Part shown: in pieces, positions 47,328-59,031 of the stretch
Layout: every line of letters starts with the position of its first letter
Numbering within the stretch: position 1 is the first letter of the stretch
Source: Mytilus edulis
Taxonomy: Eukaryota > Mollusca > Bivalvia > Mytilida > Mytilidae
Reading direction: 5' to 3'
DNA: 64,000 nt
NCBI RefSeq assembly: GCF_963676685.1
Contig: NC_092349.1
Coordinates: 83,092,604-83,156,603 of the forward strand
The notes under the pieces: generated by a model
What the model saw: only the letters and a program-made list of their open reading frames with translations
Databases searched by the model: none
What the model was told of the DNA's origin: nothing
Program-made: the position numbers and the translations under genes

Positions 47328-50094
47328 TAGAGGCTCTAAAGAGGCTGTGTTGCTCACCTTGGTCTATGTGAATATTAAACAAAGGAAGCAGATGGATTCA
47401 TGACAAAATTGTGTTTTGGTGATGGTGATGTGTTTGTACATCTTACTTTACTGAACAATCTTGCTGCTTACAATTATCTCTATCTATAATGAACTTGGCC
47501 CAGTAGTTTCAGTGGAATAAAAATTTACAAATTTTATGAAAATTGTTAAAAATTGACGATAAAGGACAATAACTCCTTGGGGGGTCAATTGACCATTTCG
47601 GTCATGTTGACTTATTTGTAAATCTTACTTTGCTGAACATTATTGCTGTTTACAGTTTATCTCTATCTATAATAATATTTGAGATAATAACCAACTAGAG
47701 GCTCTAAAGAGCCTGTGTCGCTCACCTTGGTCTATGTGAATATCAAACAATAGACACAGATGGATTCATGACAATATTGTGTTTTGGTGATGGTGATGTG
47801 TTTGTAGATCTTACTTTACTAAACATTCTTGCTGCTTACAATTATCTCTATCTATAACAGTACTTTCTGTGGAAAATGTTATTGAAAATCTTCAAATTTT
47901 AAGAAAATTGTTAAAAATTGACTATGAAGGGCAATAACAACCAAAAACTGCAAAATTTCCTTAAAATTACCAATTCAGGGGCAGCAACCCCATAACGGGT
48001 GGTCCGATTCATCTGAAAATTTCAGGGCAGATAGATCTTGACCTAATAAACAATTTTACCACATGGCAGATTGCTCTAAATGCTTTGGTTTTTGAGTTAT
48101 AAGCCAAAAACTGCATTTTACCCCTATGTTCTATTTTTAGCCATGGCGGCCATCTTGGTTCGTTGGCCGGGTCACCGGACACATTTTTTAAACTATATAC
48201 CCCAATGATGATTATGGCCAAGTTTGGTTAAATTTGGCCCAGTAGTTTCAGAGGAGAAGATTTTTCTAAAAGATTACTAAGATTTACAATAAATGGTTAA
48301 AAATTGACTATAAAGGGCAATAACTCCTAAAGTGGTCATCTGACCATTTTGGTAATGTTGACTTATTTGTAGATCTTACTTTGCTGAACATTATTGCTGT
48401 TTACAGTTTATCTCTATCTATAATAATATTCAAGATAATAACCAAAAACAGCAAAATTTCCTTAAAATTACCATTTCAGGGGCAGCAACCCAACAACGGA
48501 ATGTCTGATTCATCTGAAAATTTCAGGGCAGATAGATCTTGACCTGATGAACAATTTTACTGTGTCAGATTTGCTCTAAATGTTTTGGTTTTTGAGTTAT
48601 AAGCCAAAAACTGCATTTTACCCCTATGTTCTATTTTTAGCCATGGCGGCCATCTTGGTTGGTTGGGCGGGGCACCGGACACATTTTTTAAACTAGATAC
48701 CCCAATGATGATTATGGCCAAGTTTGGTTAAATTTGACCCAGTAGTTTCAGAGGAGAAGATTTTTCTAAAAGATTACTAAGATTTACGAAAAATGGTTAA
48801 AAATTGACTATAAAGGGCAATAACTCCTAAAGTGGTCAACTGACCATTTTGATCATGTTGACTTATTTGTAGATCTTACTTTGCTGAACATTATTGCTGT
48901 TTACAGTTTATCTCTATCTATAATAATATTCAAGATAATAACCAAAAACAGCAAAATTTCCTTAAAATTACCATTTCAGGGGCAGCAACCCAACAACGAA
49001 ATGTCCGATTCAACTGAAAATTTCAGGGCAGATAGATCTTGACCTGTTGAACAATATTACCCCATGTCAGATTTGCTCTAAATGCTTTGGTTTTTGAGTT
49101 ATAAGCCAAAAACTGCATTTTACCCCTATGTTCTATTTTTAGCCATGGCGGCCATCTTGGTTGGTTGGCCGGGTCACCGGACACATTTTTTAAACTAGAT
49201 ACCCCAATGATGATTGTGGCCAAGTTTGGTTAAATTTGGCCCAGTAGTTTCAGAGGAGAAGATTTTTGTAAAAGTTAACGCAGGACGACGACGACGGAGG
49301 ACGCCGGACGCCAAGTGATGAGAAAAGCTCACTTGGCCCTATGGGCCAGGTGAGCTAAAAATAGAAAAATTTCCTTATAATTATCGATTCAGGGGCAGCA
49401 ACCCAACAACGTGTTGTCCAATTCATCTGAAAATTTCATCGCAGATAGATCTTGACCTGATAAACAATTTTATCCCATGTCAGATTTGCTCTAAATGCTT
49501 TGGTTTTTGAGTTATAAGCCAAAAACTGCATTTTACCCCAATGTTCTATTTTTAGCCGTGGTGGCCATCTTGATTTGATAGCCGGGTCACGGGACACATT
49601 TTTTTTAACTAGATACCCCAAAGATGATTGTAGCCAAGTTTGAATTAATTTGGCTAGGTAAGTTTCAGAGGAGAAGATTTTTGTAAAAGATAACTAAGAT
49701 TTACGAAAAATGGTTAAAAATTGACTATAAAGGGCAATAACTCCTAAAGGGGTCAACTGACCATTTTCGTTCCCTTCAGTTATTTGTAAATCTTACTTTG
49801 CTGAACATTATTGCTGTTTTACAGTTTATCTCTATCAATAATAATATTCAAGATAATAACCAAAAACAGCAAAATTTCCTTAAAATTACCAATTCAGGGG
49901 CAGCAACCCAACAACTGGTTGTCTGATTCATCTGAAAATTTCATGGCAGATAGATCTAGACCTGATAAACAATTTTACCCCGTCAGATTTGCTCTAAATG
50001 CTTTGGTTTTTGAGTTATAAGCCAAAAACTGCATTTTACCCCTATGTTTTATTTTTCAGCCGTGGCGGCCATCTTGATTTGATGGCCGGGTCAC
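47328..50094 (+). repeat. composite of three family 1 copies
   Basis: A first 5' end at 47328 is interrupted at about 47694 by a second complete 5' end (CTAGAGGCTCTAAAGAGCCT). That copy runs through repeated ~500-bp units to a GACGACGACGG microsatellite and the CTCACTTGGCCCTATGGGCC hairpin, ending in CTAA at 49355-49358. A third, 5'-truncated copy continues to about 50094. The many short minus-strand ORFs in it are copies of one non-coding sequence. Confidence 0.7.
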
Positions 50095-51369
50095 AAATTG
50101 CACAAAACCATAACAATATAAATTTAAGCACTCCGTTTGCTTTATAATCTGGATGCATTCATTTTATCTATCATATCTTTATATTGAGTTTCCTTCATAT
50201 TATCAACTCATTATTGAATTTGTCTGTACTAGTGATAAATATTGTTTAGATAAATTTTCCATGTGAAATGAAACCCTGTGGCATGCAACTTTTAAGAATG
50301 TTTTGTATATATTTCAAGGCTTGAGAGTAACACACCAGCTTTATTCGGACCCTGATATAGTGTCGTATTGTGGTCTCATAAAACATCTAAAATTTGAAGG
50401 ATTTCATGATTTTCTTTAATCCATCTAAATATTCTACAGGGAAACTTGGTTTTGAAGAATATCTTATTCTTAAAAAGTTTTATGAATACATACATATATA
50501 AAAATGTAATCAATTAATAAGACCTTATACAGGTAAAACAATCATTTCACCATAATAATAGACCCTTGTTTGTCAAATTTTCAACTTTTTTACTGCAACC
50601 ATTTTAGTATTTGCCAAAATAAAAGCAGCCAATATTTTTCATATACTTTACACCCCAAAAATAACCTGCTACACCATGTATACAGTATCTCCCCAAAAGA
50701 GGAGTGTTTGTGAAACAGCTGTATATACAAGTACCACCTTAAATATAGCTACATCTCACATTTTGTATTTCTAACAGTTTGAAGAAAATGTTGAAATTAA
50801 AATAACAATTTATAAACATATAAACTATGCAAAACATACATAGTCAATGAACCATGACTGAAGGTGCAGGGTTCTATAGCATTCATTACGAAAAATGCCA
50901 ATTGCTTATACAACTGCATACAAACTTTAACATGGAAACTGTGCAAAATGTTCACTTGAGGTAAATAGACCATGACTGAAGGGGGAGCCAAATTTTCCTC
51001 ATGGTAATCAGTGATCAGGAAGGACATGTGCCCTGCGCCTATAGTGCATTATCTACCAGAAATGGGGCATAGAGTGACAAATGTAAGCCCCCATGTGGTG
51101 CACGATATTTTTCACTTCGTTTCAAAACGTTAAGATATCCTCAAATGGATTTCCCATCATGTTCCTTACGGTCATCTGTGTGTAAACAACTGTATAATGT
51201 TCCTCCAATGATAGGAGCACCTAAATATTTTTGGGACATCTCCAGTGTTTTCCTATGGTAAAAGGTTACAATGTACCAAATAAGATTACATGGGCGCAGC
51301 CATTTTAAGAAGGGAACATGACATTGAGATAAAAATAGATTGCTCTCTGTGATTGGTTGTTATATCATT
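50095..51369. other. no gene recognised
   Basis: AT-rich, with short ORFs only. Confidence 0.4.
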
Positions 51370-51604
51370 GAGGCCCCTCATGGGGGGGGGGGGGGGGGTC
51401 CTAGTAATCACATAATCACCATTTTTTTGCCAATATAATCACATAATCATTAAATATTTGCTTATCTTTAGTAATCAAATAATCATAAACTAAAAATACA
51501 GTCCTAGGTAATCAAATAATCATGAAATATTTGGCTTAATAATCAAATAATCATTAAAAAAACGGCCAAGTAATCACATAATCAAAAACCCCATGAGGGC
51601 CCTC
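51370..51604. mobile_element. 235-bp TIR element with TAATCA motif array
   Basis: GAGGCCCCTCATGGGG at the left end matches GAGGGCCCTCATGGGG, the reverse complement of the right end. ATCATT flanks both sides (51364-51369 and 51605-51610). Inside, TAATCAnATAATCA-like motifs occur about six times, and a 17-G run follows the left TIR. No ORF. Confidence 0.65.
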
Positions 51605-52859
51605 ATCATTTATATATTTTTTCCTCTGGAAAGCATTATATATAATGTTTCATGCAAGCACAAATTTGTCCTTAAATGTATATGATGAAGGGCCGGATAT
51701 ATTTTTTTTTATGTTGATCAAAATTAGGGAAAATTTTCTGCGAAATTGTAAGGTATCGTGAAAACCCCCAAAACTCACCAAGAAAAGCCATGGGACCATA
51801 TATATTTGAGTGCGGTAAAATCACTAATAGATATCGAGCTTCAATTAAACAACAGCAGTTTTTCCATAATTAGTTTATTAAAAACGCCTTTTAAGGAGAT
51901 AATTGCTAAAAATAGCATTACAGGCAATGGGACCACCATTTAGTACTTTATATTCAAAAGAACCATACAGTTTAACTTCTCGTGTGTTTTCCTATGGTAA
52001 TAATAGAATCATGCAGTTTTAACTGATTACCCCAAAAACATAATTAACCATCATTCATGATATTTTTTTTTATAAACAACTTTAACTTTTCAAAATATGG
52101 CTAGTACAGACGAAATTTATCTCTAATTATAATCTTTTATGTTAGTTTGGCTTGCTATTAATTCGATTGAAAAACCCCAAAGCCTTTTTATGAATACAGT
52201 CTCCATAAAGGCTGCTTAACTGTCTTTGTCATTTTTGGTCTTTGACTCGTGTTGACATTTTGTAAACATGACTTCAGCGAAATTGCTCATTTGACAACAT
52301 GGCCCATTCTTTTTTAAAATGGCCCATTGAATTTATTCTTTGGGGGGCCCTGGGCCCATAGTGAAAAAATCCTTCCAGATCACATGGTAATGAGATTTAC
52401 CAATGTTGATACATCTACTTAACAAATATTATTTGACATACCACTAGTGGTTCCCAATAAACTGACCTAATCACAAACATATACATTGTTGATATTGGCC
52501 CTGGAAACAACATGCTTTAAAGTCACACTTTGTTTGAAAAGTCCTGCTACATTTGCTAGATCAATTGTTTTGGAAAACCTTTTTTTGACCTAAATCTTAA
52601 AGTCTTTTTCACCAGGGACAAGACATTGGTGTCTTAAAAGATTTTGTCTTTTTTTGTTTTTTCTTAATTAGATAACATAATCAAAGTGATGGAAATCACT
52701 CATGGAAAGATTAGAAAAGTAGTTTGAATTATTTCATATTAAGGTATGGTGGGAAAAAATGAACATTTATAAAGCACTATTGCTGAAAATTGCATTTACA
52801 GCAGGTCTTTAGAAGGAAACTTGCTTTTCCAGTATGAGGATAAAATGAGCTCAAATTAA
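51605..52859. other. no gene recognised
   Basis: Short ORFs only and no known repeat. Confidence 0.4.
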
Positions 52860-53130
52860 ACTAGAGGGTCCAAAGACCCTGTGTCGCTCACCTGATATTT
52901 TTATTTACAATTGATGCATGATAAATGCAACTGTTGTACTGTCGTTTAGTTTCAGAGATATAATACTAAAAAGTGCGTTTGAAACCTATGTTTTATTTCA
53001 GCCATGTGGGCAGGCAGGGTCATCATACACAGTGGTTCCTGGATATCCTAGTGATGATTTAAACCAAGTTTGTTTAAATTTGACAGTTGTTTCAGGGGAG
53101 AATTTTGTAAAATTTATCTAACGAGAAATG
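52860..53130 (+). repeat. hairpin-ended repeat family 3, 5' part
   Basis: Begins CTAGAGGGTCCAAAGACCCT (a palindromic start like family 1) and GTGTCGCTCACCTGATATTT, then follows the copy at 35196. A poly-C run (about 53174-53183) lies just downstream. Confidence 0.6.
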
Positions 53131-53329
53131 CAAAGTAATGAGAAAGTTGTGAAGTTGTTTTGTTGTTGCGCAACCCCCCCCCCGCTCCCCCTTTGCCAAA
53201 AAAAACCAAAAAGGTAATAAAAATTATCATATAAGGGCAATCTATCCTATTAATGATTTCTGCAAAATTCAGTTGATTGTGCAAGGGTTGTATAGCCAGC
53301 TGAGGTTGTTAAAAACTCTCTTTTGTTGT

Positions 53330-54869
53330 TGCAGATAGATCTTGACCTGATAAACAATTTTACCACATGTCAGATTTGCTCTAAATGCTTTGGTTTTTGA
53401 GTGATAAGCCAAAAACTGCATTTTACCCCTATGTTCTATTTTTAGCCATGGCGGCCATCTTGGTTGGTTGGCCAGGTCACCGGACACACTTTTTGAACTA
53501 GATACCCGAATGATGATTGTGGCCAAGTTTGGTTTAATTTGGCCCATTAGTTTCAGAGGAGAAGATTTTTGTAAAAGATAACTAAGATTTACGAAAAATG
53601 GTTAAAAATTGACAAAGGACAATAACTCCTAAAGGGGTCAACAGACCATTTTGGTCATGTTGACTTATTTGTAGATCTTACTTTGCTGAACATTTTTGCT
53701 GTTTACAGTTTATCTCTATCTATAATAATATTCAAGATAATAACCAAAAACAGCAAAATTTCCTTAAAATTACCAATTCAGGGGCAGCAACCTATCAACG
53801 GGTTGTCCGATTCATCTCAAAATTTCAGGGCAGATAGATCTTGACCTGATAAACAATTTTACCACATGTCAGATTTGCTCTAAATGCTTTGCTTTTTGAA
53901 TGATAAGCCAAAAACTGCATTTTAACCCTATGTTCTATTTTTAGCCATGTCAGCCATCTTGGTTGGTTGGCCAGGTCACCGGACACAATTTTTAAACTAG
54001 ATACCTGAATGAAAATTTTGGTTATTATCTTGAATATTATTATAGATAGAGATAAACTGTAAACAGCAATAATGTTCAGCAAAGTAAGATCTACAAATAG
54101 GTCAACATGACCAAAATGGTCAGTTGAACACTTTAGGAGTAATTGCCCTTTATAGTCAATTTTTAACCATTTTTTGTAAATCTTCGTAATCTTTTAGAAA
54201 AATATTCTCCTCTGAAACTACTGGGCCACATTTAACCAAACTTAGCCATAATCATCATTCGGGTATCTAGTTAAAAAAATGTGTCCGGTAACTCGGCCAA
54301 CAAACCAAGATGGCCGCCATGGCTAAAAATAGAACATAGGGGTAAAATGCAGTTTTTGGCTTACAACTCAAAAACCAAAGCATTAAGAGCAAATCTGACA
54401 AGAAGTAAATCACGATCTATCTGCCCTGGAATTTTCAGATGAATAGGATAATCGGTTGTTAGGTTGTTGCCCCTGAATTGGTAATTTTGAGGAAATTTTG
54501 CTGTTTTTTTGTTTTTATCTTGAATATTATTATAAATAGAGATAAACTGTAAACAGCAATAATGTACAGCAAAGTAAGAACTAAAAATAAGTCAGAATGA
54601 CCAAAATAGTCAATTGACCCCCTAAGGAGTTATTGCCCTTCATAGTCCATTTTTAACAATCTTAAAATTTGAAGATTTTCAATAACATTTTCCACAGAAA
54701 GTACTGTTATAGATATAGATAATTGTAAGCAGCAAGAATGTTTAGTAAAGTAAGATCTACAAACATATCACCATCACCAAAACACAATTTAGTCATGAAT
54801 CCATCTGTGTCCATTGTTTAATATTCACATAGACCAAGGTGAGCGACACAGGCTCTTTAGAGCCTCTAG
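53330..54869. repeat. two family 1 copies in inverted orientation
   Basis: About 53330-54000 is a plus-strand family 1 segment. From about 54010 to 54869 the sequence is the reverse complement of the same family and ends in GAGCGACACAGGCTCTTTAG...CTAG. The pair could form a long imperfect hairpin. Confidence 0.75.
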
Positions 54870-56073
54870 TTTTAAGATCTTCTTAATCCATTAATCATTT
54901 ATCTTTCAGATATAATTTCAAAGATCAAAAGTAATTGGCAATAAATAAATCTATCATCCTCATAAATATCAAACATCTAATATACACATTTGTGTATTCA
55001 ATTATGAGGTCAAATACTTGTGTATTAGGAATTATATGTATATTGAGTGGTCTGTATAATTATGAAAGACTGAGGTTGATAGGTAATGTAGTCAATTTGA
55101 TTGGCAGTTTAGGAGGTGGGGCATTGTAATTAAAGTTCCACCTTGTCTCTGATTGTTTAGTGATAATGACAGTTGTCAATCATACTAGTTGAATCAATAC
55201 CCAGTTACCTAATCAAAATGTTTTTTAAAAAGCCTGCACATCAACACACCTTAATGACATACATTCTTGAATGAACTGCTCCAATAACATTACCAGCTGT
55301 TTTCAGTTTATATGTGTATTATGTGCATATACATGAGAACCATAGGGAACTATATTTCAGTTCAAATACATTTAGTAACATTAGCTAACCTGTCCTGTTG
55401 TTAGGGAGGCTGGTGCCTAAGTAAAGATTTATAACAAGTTCTAATCTTTCCAAAAAAAACATTGAATTTGGTAAATTGTAAACCGTGCCATAATAAAATC
55501 ATTTTAACATTAATTACACCTTATGTAAGAATCCTGGGTTTTGATTGGTTGATAGCCAGTGTATTTTTCACCAATTTACTGTTATCAAAGGAATATCGTT
55601 CATTTTTTAATGCCGCTGGGGTATTTGCAAAAAGGACATGCCCTTTTTACCCTCTCTGCCGTGGTATTTGCCAAAAAATACTCTATCTGACTGGACGCTT
55701 GTAACGTCACGATCATCAATGTGTTTTTGAACATTGACATTCGGTGTAATTAAACAGATATAGCATGTTCTTGAGGGGTATTTGCGAAAAATACTAGTCT
55801 TGAGAATGAATTTCCCTCGCCTTACGGCTCGCGACATTTAACATTCTTTCGACTGGTATTTTTAGCAATTACCCCTCCATAACATGATATATCTGTTTAT
55901 AATTTCCAGTGAGAAAGTACCATAGACCCAAGTGAAGGAGAGGTCTTTTGTTTCATCTTGTTTTGCCCTTTTTGTCAGTGAAACTTGACTTATATGTTTA
56001 ATACTTCCTGTAAATTTACTATTTCCTGGCATTAAACCTATATAAACTTCTACATTTCAGAATCAGTGAAAAG
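54870..56073. other. spacer and dispersed repeat upstream of the secreted-protein gene
   Basis: About 55480-55905 looks like a dispersed repeat (repeated GGTATTTGC / AAAAATACT motifs, CCCTCGCCTTACGGCTCG). A probable 5'-UTR splice acceptor (CTTCTACATTTCAG) ends at 56060, 13 bases before the start codon of the gene. Confidence 0.45.
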
Positions 56074-58095
56074 ATGTCCTTCCTCATGGATGTCAAACTT
56101 ATATGTATAGTATCCTGCATGATTTGTGTGGTTAATTCAGAATTAACTAAGGAACTAAAGAAGCAAATAGTGGATGGCCTTGCAAAGGGGTCAGATATTG
56201 TTGATGACCTTACCAAATACCATGATGACCAAGTTTTCAATTCCATTCATAAGATGTCCAACTTCTTGGGACATGTTAATGGCTTTGTGTCTTTCCTGAA
56301 AAATTATGATCCAAAAACTGACAAGAATGATTTGACCAGAATGAAGACAACTTTTGTTAGGGCCAGTGAGAAACTTAAAGAAATAAGAGGACCAAGAAAG
56401 ATGGGACCATTTCTTCGAAAAGTTTTCTTTGAAATACGTACAACAGAATTCAGCTTTAACCTATTGAATAATTTTCTCAACAAGATTGAGCGCCTGTCCT
56501 GCACTAGTAAGAAAGATTGCTATAACAAATTACAAGAAACAGTTGAACTCTTCAAGTATGATTTAGATGTAAAAGAACACCTAGATGCATTAATGGAAAC
56601 CAGCCTAGCAAAAAGGTTCTACTCGAAAACTTCCATCTCTACAGGAGTGGACCAATCGGTTTGTGAATTCAATAAGGTAATGGATACCATGAAAAAAATC
56701 CTCATAAATGCATTTAAAGCTGAACAAATTATCATGTTCTATGAGAAAATAACAGACCAAAAATTTAATTCTATCAAAGAAATAAATCATTGGAATGCAC
56801 TTGTTTATAAATTACGGGAAAAGACATATGATGTAATTAGGGCCTGCCACTATGCAGAAACATGTGAGGATTCTTGTGGGAGTGGACAGTGTGTAAAATG
56901 GCCAAAGATAAACCTAAAGACATGTTCTTGCCCAGCTTACACAGAAGGAAAACAGTGTCAGATTCAGAACCAAATAGATACTATTGAAAAAATATATAAG
57001 ACTGTTTCAGTTACGTCAGGGATTCCTAAACTTGCTGATACTGCTTACAGCATAAAGAATTTTGCACTATCACCAACAAAATGCATTCATGAAACTTTTG
57101 AAAATATAAATAACTTCATTGTCAAGACAACAAACAGAAGCCCTAAAACTGCTCTTAGTGAGGATGACCTTGGAATTTACTATGCAACTTTTCTGAAATT
57201 ACAATATTACATTTATAAAGTGGAGGGTTATGTAAGCTGCAAGAGATTAGCACATTTGAATAATCATGATAATGAAGCTCTTGCTCACATCAACATGTAT
57301 GCCCAAAAGTTTCCAGAGATTCTTTTCAGTATACACAAATTTATTAGTGGAAATGAAGCCTTTTCAGTTTTTGTCCAAGAGCCAATCCTAGAAAAATTTA
57401 TTCTCAGAAATTTCAACAGAGTGAAGGGATGCAGCAGTGAATATAAGAAGCTGGTGGATTCATTCTGGCAAAGAATACAATTGGTACAACTGAGGGGTTA
57501 CCTTACATGGCTACAGACATTGAACTTACTATCAAAACCAACTAGTCAGGTTGTGAACATGTACAGTGAAAGGGTTAAATCACAACTAACTACCATGAAC
57601 AAAATAACGTGCTCCCCTGAAGTAAGCCTTTCTCAGAACATTCAATGCAATGGTGGATATTATGTTACAGGGAAAGTATCACTATCAGCTATATGTAAAT
57701 CTAGATATTACAGAATTGGACTGCCAGAGTTTAACTGCCAACAGACATTACCTAAGTGTACCTCTTGTAACTGCAATAAAGTAGGATCTACCTCTACTGC
57801 ATGCAATAAAGAATCTGGACAATGCAACTGTAAATACAGATTTTATGGAACCAAATGTGAAAAACGTGATTGTCTTTGGTCTAACTGGAGTGGGTGGTCT
57901 TCATGTAGCAAGCAATGTGGCTTTGGAGGGTCACACACTAGAACAAGATCATATTCTGTTCATAAATTTGGAAATGGAAGACAATGTTATGGTCATTCCA
58001 ATGAAAGTAGATCCTGTTTCATTAAATGTTGTAGTGGATATGTTCGCAAAGGAAACCAATGTTGTATGATAGTTTGGAACACAATATGTTCCTAA
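56074..58095 (+). CDS. secreted protein with EGF-like and thrombospondin type 1 domains
   Basis: Single-exon CDS of 673 aa. Residues 5-22 form a hydrophobic signal peptide (DVKLICIVSCMICVVNS). Residues about 25-260 are mostly helical with few cysteines. A first EGF-like module is at about 266-298 (CEDSCGSGQCVKW ... CSCPAYTEGKQC). A helical middle region runs to about 510. A cysteine-containing sushi-like stretch follows (512-562), then a laminin-type EGF module (565-597, CNCNKVGSTSTACNKESGQC...). The TSP1 repeat is at 599-650 (WSNWSGWSSCSKQCGFGG, with the TRTR arginines), and a cysteine-rich tail follows. The layout recalls molluscan SE-cephalotoxin-like proteins, but this is from memory and weak; a matrix or immune role is equally possible. 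It has no membrane anchor. The gene lies opposite to RFC5 and may be nested in an RFC5 intron. Confidence 0.85.
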   Translation: MSFLMDVKLICIVSCMICVVNSELTKELKKQIVDGLAKGSDIVDDLTKYHDDQVFNSIHKMSNFLGHVNGFVSFLKNYDPKTDKNDLTRMKTTFVRASEKLKEIRGPRKMGPFLRKVFFEIRTTEFSFNLLNNFLNKIERLSCTSKKDCYNKLQETVELFKYDLDVKEHLDALMETSLAKRFYSKTSISTGVDQSVCEFNKVMDTMKKILINAFKAEQIIMFYEKITDQKFNSIKEINHWNALVYKLREKTYDVIRACHYAETCEDSCGSGQCVKWPKINLKTCSCPAYTEGKQCQIQNQIDTIEKIYKTVSVTSGIPKLADTAYSIKNFALSPTKCIHETFENINNFIVKTTNRSPKTALSEDDLGIYYATFLKLQYYIYKVEGYVSCKRLAHLNNHDNEALAHINMYAQKFPEILFSIHKFISGNEAFSVFVQEPILEKFILRNFNRVKGCSSEYKKLVDSFWQRIQLVQLRGYLTWLQTLNLLSKPTSQVVNMYSERVKSQLTTMNKITCSPEVSLSQNIQCNGGYYVTGKVSLSAICKSRYYRIGLPEFNCQQTLPKCTSCNCNKVGSTSTACNKESGQCNCKYRFYGTKCEKRDCLWSNWSGWSSCSKQCGFGGSHTRTRSYSVHKFGNGRQCYGHSNESRSCFIKCCSGYVRKGNQCCMIVWNTICS

Positions 58096-58164
58096 AATGT
58101 CAATACTACATGTATAACAAAATATCTAGAATGTGATCATACCTGCACTGTAAATCTAAGTGTT

Positions 58165-58170
58165 AATAAA
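58165..58170 (+). terminator. polyadenylation signal of the secreted-protein gene
   Basis: AATAAA lies 70 bases after the stop codon at 58093-58095, in the expected place for a short 3' UTR. Confidence 0.5.
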
Positions 58171-58179
58171 TAGAACACT

Positions 58180-58511
58180 GCTTGAACGCTTTTTTGTAAC
58201 ACTTTTTGAACGTGTAATGGTGTTCCAAATGTTTACACTAGTGTTCATCAATTGAATGTGTGGTGTTAAGTTTTTAATGCCTTTGTGTTTCATTTTTGAA
58301 CACTTGATGTTAGAGACCTTAACATTAGTGTTCAACGATTTAACATGTCCGAATGTTAAAAATCTTAATACATCGACGCGTTCAACAGCCATGTAACACT
58401 TTTTGAACACACAGAACATGTTTAAAACCAAAATGTTAAGATTCAGAACACCAGACGTTAACATTCAGAACAGTTGACATAGGTGTTCAAAGTGATGGTG
58501 TTCAAATGTGG
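58180..58511. repeat. GAACAC/GTGTTC motif array
   Basis: About 330 bp with more than a dozen occurrences of GAACA/TGTTC and AACAT/ATGTT motifs on both strands (for example TAACACTTTTTGAACGTG at 58197 and TAACACTTTTTGAACACA at 58395), spaced irregularly. It directly precedes the tandem array starting at 58512. Confidence 0.6.
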
Positions 58512-58671
58512 AACATGTTCTATTTTCAAGCGTACATAATTTTCCATAAGTACTAAACTTAATTAAACTGTTATAAAAACTATATTGAATCAGACAAAAT
58601 ATAACAATAAAACATATTTTAACAAGTAATTCTTTATATAATCAAATGAGCATATATGGGGTCCTACTCAA

Positions 58672-58752
58672 ATGCGCCCAGGAGCGCCCGGTTGAAGAAA
58701 AAGCGCCCGGGGAAAAGAAAAAGCGCCCGGAGAAGAGAATATAGCGCCCGGG
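58672..58752. repeat. GCGCCCGG motif cluster
   Basis: Five GCGCCC motifs spaced about 10-22 bases apart in otherwise AT-rich DNA. The cluster is repeated in the other two units at about 61309-61387 and 62533-62611. Confidence 0.7.
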
Positions 58753-59031
58753 TAAAATATATAGATATTTTATTGGCATGAGACAAATTTTTTAAATTAT
58801 GAACATTGATTTTTTATTTTATTTTAGACAAGTAATTTGTAAATTCAGATAATAGACATTTGTAATAAAGCACAAAAACAAGTATGAATATTTCAATTTT
58901 AACAATAATATATGAATACTTTTCGAAAGATTGATAATTAAAGAACCTTAGTGAGCATGCTCACATACCCCACGTCCCCACATTGTCATTGGAGAAATTA
59001 AATAAGTATAAGAAAAAAAAAAATTGTATAA

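Noticed and set aside
45795-56000. Upstream RFC5 exons with Walker A
   Set aside because: Scanning the minus strand for GPPGTGKT-, EKYRP- and NASDDRG-like codons gave no candidate.
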